Positions 56,417-64,000 of a stretch of 64,000 nucleotides of DNA are shown here, in pieces. The first letter of the stretch is position 1; each line of letters begins with the position of its first letter. This stretch comes from Melampsora larici-populina 98AG31 (Eukaryota > Basidiomycota > Pucciniomycetes > Pucciniales > Melampsoraceae), in NCBI RefSeq assembly GCF_000204055.1, contig NW_006768779.1:1235709-1299708 (forward strand), given 5' to 3'. Made by a program: the position numbers and the translations under genes. The notes under the pieces are model-generated. The model searched no databases. It was not told the origin of the DNA and was given only the letters and a program-made list of their open reading frames with translations.

Positions 56417-57483
56417 TACATACTTCTTTATAAAGTTTATTTGAAAATCATTTTTTAACTGACTTTGAAATCTTTTGATAATCAGTATGTTGTACCTTGT
56501 CAAAAATTGTGATCAAATCAACTCATGATACTCCATATGACCAAATTTCAAGAATGTCTTGTTGAACAATTAATTCCAGCCTGATATACCCATTTGTTGG
56601 ATTTCATGTGTGAAATTGTGTATTTCAACCTTCATACCAATCATGCAAGTGCAACCAAAAGCTTCAAGAGATAAATTTTAGTTGATCATTTCTATCAATC
56701 ACAAAAACTTCAGGCGCCTTCACTCACTTAGGCCGCATTCACTTAAGTGATTTTCCGTGAAATTTTGCATTCTGTAAATTACAGAAATCACATTCCGTGA
56801 AACGTGTTTGATATCTTATTTGCAAGCATTCTGGAATTCACAGAATGCTTGTAAAATGCAATTTTTCAGGACATTCTGAGAATCCACTTGTAGCCCATTT
56901 TCTTCACAAAATTTGCATTCTGTGATTTATTCAACACCTTTATCTCAAATCAGAAAAGTTACTTTCCCATACAGAACTTGTCAAATTCATGACAAGTCCC
57001 ACTTTACAGTACAGAGTACCCTGTACGACTCAAAGACCACCACCACCATTCACCATTCACCTTTTCCTTCTCAACATTTCTTCAACTTGAACATAATCAA
57101 ACTCAACCATTCTTCAAGTGATTTGATTTGTTTCAATTCAATTCTTCTTCAAAATCAAACTATTCCATTTCTTATTTGAATCAAACCATCTCAATTTATT
57201 TCAAGCTTTGTTCAGATCAAGTTATTTCAAATTAATCCAACATGCCTTGTTCTGAAGATAGTAGCAAAGAAGAAGATCTTGTTGCCAAGCCATGATCCTG
57301 TAGAGGTAGCATTGGAAGATCTCAAAGACATTTTGGTCCACAAGACCTTTGAATTTGCATCAATTGAAGGCTATAGCCTGAACACAGCCTTGAGCAATTT
57401 CTGACCAGAAATCACATTTGGTAAAAATTTTGGACAGCACTATTTGGCGACCGCTTTTTTTAACCCGATGCCCGGTCGGGTTT
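56417..57483. other. No gene recognised
   Basis: Includes short palindromes around 56760-56880 (such as agcattctggaattcacagaatgct), possibly an old MITE, and a hairpin-forming cccgatgcccggtcggg just before the Copia element. Confidence 0.4.
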
Positions 57484-58331
57484 TGAAAATGTCTGACTCG
57501 ATTCAAACACCCCTATGTGAAAACTGATAGATGATAATGTTAGATAAGATAATAGCTGATCTGGCTTCTGCTCTTAGGAAAGACCGCTGACCTGATAGAT
57601 GATAATGTTAGATAAGATAATAGCTGATCTGGCTTCTGCTCTTAGGAAAGACCGCTGACCTGTGATGAGGTTTAGCGTAACAAGTAAAGAGCAAGAAGAT
57701 TAAAGTCAAACTTGTAAGTTTAACTGATCTTGGAACTGGCTATGAGAACAACAACAATTCTCTTTCCGAAGATTATATTAATTACCTGATAGATGATAAT
57801 GTTAGATAAGATAATAGCTGATCTGGCTTCTGCTCTTAGGAAAGACCGCTGACCTACAACACAGTTTAGTAACAACCACAACACAAAGATGAGAAAGGTG
57901 AGTAATGTAGTATGAAATGAAAATCTAGTAGAATATTTTATAAGTACCTGTGATGAGGTTTAGCGTAACAAGTAAAGAGCAAGAAGATTAAAGTCAAACT
58001 TGTAAGTTTAACTGATCTTGGAACTGGCTATGAGAACAACAACACTTCACATTGAAACATCAGATTAATTCAATAAAGAAAAGAAATTAGATAAAACGAA
58101 AAATGAAACATACGTACATTCTCTTTCCGAAGATGAGGAAAAGAGAATGTACTTTGGGGGTTTAATAACTAGCTTTATATATGATCTTTTGGTTGGGGTA
58201 GAATATCTTTTGTAAGTAATCTTTTCTTATACCCGTGTAGTGATTCTTATAATGACATCATTGAATTTTCCTAAATTGTTAATCACTTCTCGTAACTGCT
58301 CTCTTTACACATAGTCGATTGGACACCAACA
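57484..58331 (-). repeat. Copia 3' LTR
   Basis: 848 bases, the same length as the LTR at 62918. It contains three copies of a 68-base unit and two copies of a ~94-base unit. Confidence 0.95.
57525..58043. repeat. Internal duplicated modules of the LTR
   Basis: Unit A (tgatagatgataatgttag...) is at 57525, 57593 and 57787, 68 bases each. Unit B (tgtgatgaggtttagcg...) is at 57661 and 57949. The same A-A-B-A-B order is present in the other LTR. Confidence 0.9.
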
Positions 58332-58340
58332 CCCCCCCTC
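58332..58340 (-). other. Polypurine tract of the Copia element
   Basis: GAGGGGGGG on the minus strand directly upstream of the 3' LTR, the expected primer for plus-strand DNA synthesis. Confidence 0.85.
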
Positions 58341-58370
58341 AATCGACAGTTTCAGAACACACTCCCTTTT

Positions 58371-61300
58371 TTAAATTTCCCGCAAACCTATTCGCTCCCT
58401 AAAAGTACTGAAAGGCCCAAGATGCAACGGCTTTGTCAGAACGTCCGCTAGCATATCCTCCGAATCCACGTGTCTCAACTTGAATGTACCATCCTTTACT
58501 TTCTCTCTCAACCAGTGAAAATGAATATCCACAGCCTTAGTTCGTGAATGTAATACCGCGTTTTCCAATAGATCAATGGCACTCAAGCTATCAGTATTTA
58601 AATAATGGGGTTGATGTTGTGTTAGTCCAAGTGAGTCTAATAATAAATTAAGCCATATGACTTCGTCGCCGGCCTCGTTAGCTGCACGATACTCCGCTTC
58701 GGTAGAGGACTTTGCAACAGTTTGTTGCAAGCGACTTCTCCAGCTAACTGCGCCTCCAGCCAAGAGGAATACATAACCAGTTGTTGACCGCCTCGTACTC
58801 TTGTCTCCAGCCCAGTCTGAGTCAGCGAAATAGGTAGGTAAGGTCCAACTACTATTGCTATGGAGTTCTTTCGGTAATGTAGGATTTTGATTGTAGTGCA
58901 GACAGAATTTTGTTGTACCTTGCAAGTATCGTAAGACGTGCTGAAATGCCTCCCAGTGATGCTTGTTAGGAGATTCTAGATGTTGAGACAAACACCCAAC
59001 AGCATAAGCTATGTCGGGCCTCGTGCATTGAGCAAGATACATAAGACTTCCCACGCCGCTTTGGTATGGAAGGTTCATTTTTGAGAATACGTGAGCTTCA
59101 TCTGGGGTTGATCGCCTAAGTTTCGTCCCTCCTGGAAAAGGTGTAGATGCCGCTTTACAATCAGACATCCCAAAACGCTCCAGTAGAGACTTTGTCATTG
59201 CTTCTTGGCCTAGCGCATAATGATGAGCACCTAGTCTGATAAGTTGAATACCCACGACACACGTAGACACGCCCAGATCCTCCATCGCCCAAAACGTTTT
59301 GATTTCTTCTTTAAAGGCAACAATGTCATTACCAGTGATTGCTAAGTCGTCAACGTGAAGATAAAAAATGCATATCTTATCACCTCTTCGTCTGATGTAC
59401 ACACATTCGTCAGCTACTGATTGAATAAAACCAACTGCTACACATTTTGATTTAAAATCGTCGTTCCATTCGCGGGCTGATTGCTTCAGACCATATAGCG
59501 CTTGATATAGCTGACAAACCAAGTCATCTAATTCATCACCCTCCTCAAAACCCTCAGGTTGCTCCATGAAAATCAACTCCTTCAACCGACTGTTGAGGAA
59601 AGCGGCTATAGCATCCATAGAATGAACTTCGAAAGCAAAAACAGACGCATAAACCATGAAAACCCAAAAAGAGGCTGGTTTGCCTGTTGGTGCAAATGTG
59701 TCAACATAATCCACTCCGTATGTTTGAGTGAAACCCTTCGCAACGATTCGAGCTTTACGTTTATTGATAGTTCCGTCGATGTTCATCTTAACTTTGAGAT
59801 GCCACTTGCTGCCAATAACTGGGTGGTCTTTAGGACGAGGAACCAAACGCCAGACTTTACGTTCTTTCATATTATTCATTTCTTTATGACACGCTTCCAT
59901 CCATGCATCCTTGTCCGGTAATTTCATTGCAGCTTTGAACGTAGCAGGTTCTTCAATCAATCGAACCATTGATGATGCCGCGAATGCCAGAGCACAGTCA
60001 TCATATTCATTAGTGAATGCATCAGGGTCATTCCAAAACGCAAAGCTAGCAGAAGGTGAATAGCGGATGACGGGCACCTTCTCACGGGTTGATCGTCGAG
60101 GAACTGGAGGAGGATTTTCTTCAGGTTCTACTTCTGGTTGTAAGGGTTGTTCATGATCGGAGGATTGTTGTAAGTCATCCGAAGTCAAGTTAGGTACTTC
60201 GTGGCCGTCCTGGTGCACTCCTTCACCACCAGGGTCTAGGACGTCGTCATCCTGCTCCGCATCAGGCAGGGCAAGGATGGAAGGATCCGGTAAGTCAGGC
60301 ACATCTTCATCATCACATGATAGATGGCTGATATCAAAAGACTTGAGCTTTCGAAAGGGAAAGATCTCTTCTTTGAAAGAAACATGATGAGAAATAACTA
60401 TGGTGGTTGATTGTATAATAAAAACTTCATAGTTGAGGTTGTGGTTGGTGTGTCCAATGAGTATAGCTTGTCTAGAGACCTCGCTAAACGTACCGGCTCG
60501 TATCTCTTTTCTGATGAGAACATAACACAAACAGCCAAAAGTCCGAACATGAGTAATGTCTGGTTTCTTCTTGAATTTCAATTCAAAAGGAGTCTTCCCT
60601 GCTGGTAGGGACGATGAGATAGTTCTGTTAATGAGATAAACAGCAGCTTTAACAGCATGCAGCCAGAACCGAATAGGGAGATTCGCCTCGAACATAAGGG
60701 CTTGAGATTTCTCTTTGACTGAACGATTACTGCGTTCTGCGACGCCGTTCTCCTCCGGAGTATATGCCGCGGTAGTTCGTAAATAAATACCTTGGGACTC
60801 ACAATAAGGCACCAGTAGGTCGTTAATAAACTCGGTACCATTGTCAAGAGTTATCATCTTGACTTTGGTTTCACATTGTCGTTCAGAGAGGAGAATGTAT
60901 TGGTGTATTTTCTCGAAAACTGAGTCAGCTTGTTTTGTTTTCAAACCAGCCACGTCACGATAGCCAGAATAATCATCGGTAAAAAGGATAAAGTAGGTGC
61001 TGCCACAAAGAGCAGGAGTGCGAATGATACCACTTAGGTCAATGTGGACGTTGTCAAGCAGAGATTTGCTTCGATCCCGAGTAGAAGAATGTGAAATCTT
61101 GTGACCCTTAGAGAGGTCACATGAATTGCAATCGAGAGATGAAGGAAAAACAACAGATTTAAAATTATTAATTCCCAACACACTGTTCTCCGATAACATC
61201 GTTTTCAGAAATCGAAAATCGGGATGACCTAAACGGCGATGGAGTAACCGCGCGTCAGTGACTGATGCCAAAGGTGAATGTAATCGATTTGCAATTCTCA

Positions 61301-62879
61301 CATTGACACATAGTAGATTAATGTTATTCATGAAAGTACCAATAAAAGCAGTTTTGTCATTTCGAGAGATCTTAAATTGATTTCCTAATTTAGTGGTAAC
61401 AAAATCATCTTTAAGTAAAATGGTATCACAAATTAAACTTCTTTTGAGGTCCGGTACGTGCAGACATTCTTTCAACTCGAATTTGTCACCATCAGGACCT
61501 TCGATGAAAATTGAGCCTCTACCCTTGATCTCGAGGGTTTCAGATCCACCAGCTAAAGTAATATATTCATGTAAGTGAGAGATGTCGGTGTAGGAATCAA
61601 AAGCATGCATGTCTTTAAACATGTGGTGAGATGCACCCGTATCAATCAGGGCCTCAATAGTAGATGAGTTGTTGTTCGATGTTGACCCCATGCGAATAGC
61701 AGATACGTGGCTAGCTGACATCCTATTAAATGAAGCCTCGAGCTCTTCGATGGAAGGTTCAGTCGAGACAGACGTTATGTTGGCGGAAGCAGTAGGGAGA
61801 TTCGGAGGTACTTCTCCTTTCCATTGACCCATCTTGATCCTATCAGCTATCCACTCTTTTTGCATATGCTCATTACCCGGTTTCTTGAAACAACGATCAG
61901 GCGAATGATTAATGCCTAAGCATTTACGTCTCGTACACTTATTTTGGAATTGATTATTTCTTGATACAGCACTCGCTTCGTGAACACGATTAACAGATAA
62001 GTTTTGATGTTGAGAAGATCTAGCTCCTTTCAGCATGGCGATAGTCATCAACCTTTTCTTCAGGGCTTCGACGACTTTATCATAATCGGTGATGCCTTGA
62101 TCAGCAATGGATTTTGCATCTTCAAAATGAGCATCGTTGAGTGATATGAGCAACTTTTGACCTAGATCTTCATTTGAAACTTTGCCACCTGATATTTTGA
62201 AGCGAGTTACAGCAGATTGAAAGATTTCTAGGTGTTTAGGGAGTGGGGTAGATGAGTCTTGGACAATGAGGTTCAATCGTCGTTCTAGCAGCAATCTAGT
62301 TTCGTTCGATTTTCCAGCGTGATGAGCGACGATAGCCTTCCATAGTTTTGCTGGCAAGCTTTCGGTAATTGGTCCGCTAGCGTTGTCGTAATTGGTAATG
62401 GCTGGCTCGAATCTCGCACGATTTATTGGATCCATCTGCTTCAGAAGCCATGATGTGATACATCGCTTGGCTACTTCATGAATGATGGAACCAGCTTCAT
62501 CTTTCAAATCATCAGTCTCTAAGTATTCCGCGTAGAAAAAGGAATTTAAACCAGCTCTAATATCCGATGACCATATGAAAAAGTTTTCGTCATTCAGATG
62601 CTCCGCTGGACTGATTTTACTTAGGGCTTGATTTACATGAATTGCTTGAAGGGTTCTGTCAGTCCCTTGCATAGATGCTGGTGGTTGATTCGTTGACATC
62701 ATAATAGGTGGATTTGGTGTTTGTTCAGATTCGGGTTCAAGTGGTGCTTCACCGGATAAGATAGCAAGAAGATTAGATGACTCTAGGAAAGTTTGATCCC
62801 CTTCGTCTTCTTCTTCTGAGTGATAAGATGATTGAGATAAGTTTTCGATCAAGGTTGGTTCGAGTTCATGGTCACTCAT
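58371..62879 (-). CDS. Copia gag-pol polyprotein, 1502 aa, intact
   Basis: One uninterrupted frame encodes the Copia order of domains. A gag region is followed by a zinc knuckle (CTRRKCLGINHSPDRC, about residues 315-330, with an unusual CX4C start). Then come protease (ALIDTGASHHM, about 410), integrase zinc finger (HRRLGHPDF and CNSCDLSKGHK) and integrase core (VHIDLSG, TLDNGTEFIN, ENGVAERSN, about 620-720). Reverse transcriptase follows (DYVDTFAPTGK; active site FYLHVDDLAITG near 1173, with His in place of the usual Tyr before VDD). RNase H is last (DSDWAGDKSTRRSTTGY, KSSTEAEYRA, ADVLTKPL). The integrase-before-RT order identifies Copia rather than Gypsy. The long acidic N-terminus is Ser/Glu-rich. 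No stop or frameshift is present, so the element could be active. Confidence 0.96.
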   Translation of the reverse strand: MSDHELEPTLIENLSQSSYHSEEEDEGDQTFLESSNLLAILSGEAPLEPESEQTPNPPIMMSTNQPPASMQGTDRTLQAIHVNQALSKISPAEHLNDENFFIWSSDIRAGLNSFFYAEYLETDDLKDEAGSIIHEVAKRCITSWLLKQMDPINRARFEPAITNYDNASGPITESLPAKLWKAIVAHHAGKSNETRLLLERRLNLIVQDSSTPLPKHLEIFQSAVTRFKISGGKVSNEDLGQKLLISLNDAHFEDAKSIADQGITDYDKVVEALKKRLMTIAMLKGARSSQHQNLSVNRVHEASAVSRNNQFQNKCTRRKCLGINHSPDRCFKKPGNEHMQKEWIADRIKMGQWKGEVPPNLPTASANITSVSTEPSIEELEASFNRMSASHVSAIRMGSTSNNNSSTIEALIDTGASHHMFKDMHAFDSYTDISHLHEYITLAGGSETLEIKGRGSIFIEGPDGDKFELKECLHVPDLKRSLICDTILLKDDFVTTKLGNQFKISRNDKTAFIGTFMNNINLLCVNVRIANRLHSPLASVTDARLLHRRLGHPDFRFLKTMLSENSVLGINNFKSVVFPSSLDCNSCDLSKGHKISHSSTRDRSKSLLDNVHIDLSGIIRTPALCGSTYFILFTDDYSGYRDVAGLKTKQADSVFEKIHQYILLSERQCETKVKMITLDNGTEFINDLLVPYCESQGIYLRTTAAYTPEENGVAERSNRSVKEKSQALMFEANLPIRFWLHAVKAAVYLINRTISSSLPAGKTPFELKFKKKPDITHVRTFGCLCYVLIRKEIRAGTFSEVSRQAILIGHTNHNLNYEVFIIQSTTIVISHHVSFKEEIFPFRKLKSFDISHLSCDDEDVPDLPDPSILALPDAEQDDDVLDPGGEGVHQDGHEVPNLTSDDLQQSSDHEQPLQPEVEPEENPPPVPRRSTREKVPVIRYSPSASFAFWNDPDAFTNEYDDCALAFAASSMVRLIEEPATFKAAMKLPDKDAWMEACHKEMNNMKERKVWRLVPRPKDHPVIGSKWHLKVKMNIDGTINKRKARIVAKGFTQTYGVDYVDTFAPTGKPASFWVFMVYASVFAFEVHSMDAIAAFLNSRLKELIFMEQPEGFEEGDELDDLVCQLYQALYGLKQSAREWNDDFKSKCVAVGFIQSVADECVYIRRRGDKICIFYLHVDDLAITGNDIVAFKEEIKTFWAMEDLGVSTCVVGIQLIRLGAHHYALGQEAMTKSLLERFGMSDCKAASTPFPGGTKLRRSTPDEAHVFSKMNLPYQSGVGSLMYLAQCTRPDIAYAVGCLSQHLESPNKHHWEAFQHVLRYLQGTTKFCLHYNQNPTLPKELHSNSSWTLPTYFADSDWAGDKSTRRSTTGYVFLLAGGAVSWRSRLQQTVAKSSTEAEYRAANEAGDEVIWLNLLLDSLGLTQHQPHYLNTDSLSAIDLLENAVLHSRTKAVDIHFHWLREKVKDGTFKLRHVDSEDMLADVLTKPLHLGPFSTFRERIGLREI

Positions 62880-62905
62880 TCATAAATATCGAATCGTATA
62901 ATATA

Positions 62906-62917
62906 CTCTCGCTACCA
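62906..62917 (-). other. Primer binding site of the Copia element
   Basis: TGGTAGCGAGAG on the minus strand, directly after the 5' LTR. It resembles the initiator-tRNA-Met-type PBS (TGGTAGCG...) of Ty1/Copia elements. Confidence 0.8.
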
Positions 62918-63765
62918 TGAAAATGTCTGACTCGATTCAAACACCCCTATGTGAAAACTGATAGATGATAATGTTAGATAAGATAATAGCTGATCTGGCT
63001 TCTGCTCTTAGGAAAGACCGCTGACCTGATAGATGATAATGTTAGATAAGATAATAGCTGATCTGGCTTCTGCTCTTAGGAAAGACCGCTGACCTGTGAT
63101 GAGGTTTAGCGTAACAAGTAAAGAGCAAGAAGATTAAAGTCAAACTTGTAAGTTTAACTGATCTTGGAACTGGCTATGAGAACAACAACAATTCTCTTTC
63201 CGAAGATTATATTAATTACCTGATAGATGATAATGTTAGATAAGATAATAGCTGATCTGGCTTCTGCTCTTAGGAAAGACCGCTGACCTACAACACAGTT
63301 TAGTAACAACCACAACACAAAGATGAGAAAGGTGAGTAATGTAGTATGAAATGAAAATCTAGTAGAATATTTTATAAGTACCTGTGATGAGGTTTAGCGT
63401 AACAAGTAAAGAGCAAGAAGATTAAAGTCAAACTTGTAAGTTTAACTGATCTTGGAACTGGCTATGAGAACAACAACACTTCACATTGAAACATCAGATT
63501 AATTCAATAAAGAAAAGAAATTAGATAAAACGAAAAATGAAACATACGTACATTCTCTTTCCGAAGATGAGGAAAAGAGAATGTACTTTGGGGGTTTAAT
63601 AACTAGCTTTATATATGATCTTTTGGTTGGGGTAGAATATCTTTTGTAAGTAATCTTTTCTTATACCCGTGTAGTGATTCTTATAATGACATCATTGAAT
63701 TTTCCTAAATTGTTAATCACTTCTCGTAACTGCTCTCTTTACACATAGTCGATTGGACACCAACA
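62918..63765 (-). repeat. Copia 5' LTR
   Basis: 848 bases, starting TGTTGGTGTCC on the minus strand and ending ACATTTTCA. It holds the promoter for the polyprotein mRNA. Confidence 0.95.
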
Positions 63766-64000
63766 GAATAAGTATTAGTTTGTTCAACAAAAAATCAAAA
63801 TCTTTGATCTAATATCCTATATTGTATTTTCAAATTCCCAATTCACAATGGTTATAAAAAACTTACAAGAAGAATTCAATATGATTAGATATTCAACCTA
63901 TCTTTCTAGATTTTACCATCTAGGTTTCCTTACAATGTCATTGTTCTGCTTTGATACTTCATTCACCAACTTTGGAGCACTGTGAGAGTTACATGATTTG
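63766..64000. other. Flank of the Copia element, no gene
   Basis: AT-rich, with nothing recognisable before the window ends. Confidence 0.5.

Larger units (their letters stand above)
57484..63765 (-). mobile_element. Full-length Copia LTR retrotransposon, 6282 bp
   Basis: Two 848-bp LTRs flank one intact gag-pol frame on the minus strand, with PBS and polypurine tract in the expected places. The LTRs start TG and end CA on the coding strand and look the same in every stretch compared by eye. The flanking 5-mers differ (ggttt before 57484, gaata after 63765), so no target-site duplication is evident. Confidence 0.95.

Noticed and set aside
57525..57860. CRISPR-like spaced repeats in the LTR
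   Set aside because: The repeats are 68 and ~94 bases, directly adjacent or unevenly spaced, and part of an LTR in a eukaryotic genome.
59559..61578. Plus-strand frames inside the Copia coding region
   Set aside because: They are antisense to the intact gag-pol frame.

Overview
This 64-kb window looks like nuclear DNA of a basidiomycete, most probably a rust fungus (Pucciniales). The reasons are short GT-AG introns in almost every gene, AT-rich intergenic DNA, secreted repeat proteins and many transposon relics. The species cannot be read from sequence alone. All exon structures here were joined by hand from reading frame, splice sites and family fit.

Layout. 0.6-10.2 kb is mostly mobile-element debris: a Tnp2-like (CACTA) transposase relic broken by GC-rich DNA, a spliced small nuclear-type protein gene, a foldback element whose centre is a 100-N gap, a frameshifted SAM-domain gene, and a three-exon DD34E transposase relic. 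11.8-13.9 kb holds UDP-glucose 6-dehydrogenase. 16.3-17.8 kb holds a secreted protein gene (paralogue A). 18.6-21.5 kb is the 5' half of a Tad-like LINE, followed by an intron-containing tRNA-Val and an inverted-repeat element. 25.6-27.2 kb encodes a Gi-type G-protein alpha subunit. At 29.2-31.9 kb NC2-beta/Dr1 and a nitronate monooxygenase are transcribed divergently. 33.7-35.5 kb holds paralogue B, a secreted protein with Kex2-like dibasic repeats and repeated exon modules. 36.0-39.2 kb contains a MITE and a 360-bp tandem duplication, one copy of which is split by a 1.9-kb TA-flanked element. 39.2-42.4 kb is an 18-exon secreted GH5 enzyme. 43.7-44.9 kb encodes an acyl-CoA-binding plus ankyrin protein. 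A small secreted Cys-rich protein lies at 46.3 kb and a transmembrane K/E/P-rich protein at 47.3-49.3 kb. From 49.3 to 57.4 kb there are repeats, a CDK fragment and a near-complete Tc1 element. 57.5-63.8 kb is a structurally intact Copia retrotransposon with 848-bp LTRs of equal length.

The housekeeping genes do not form a functional cluster. The most unusual content is the pair of secreted paralogues (16.3 and 33.7 kb). They share a four-cysteine N-terminal domain and identical intron phases, but have unrelated repetitive tails; B looks like a precursor cut at Lys-Arg sites into 12-residue peptides.
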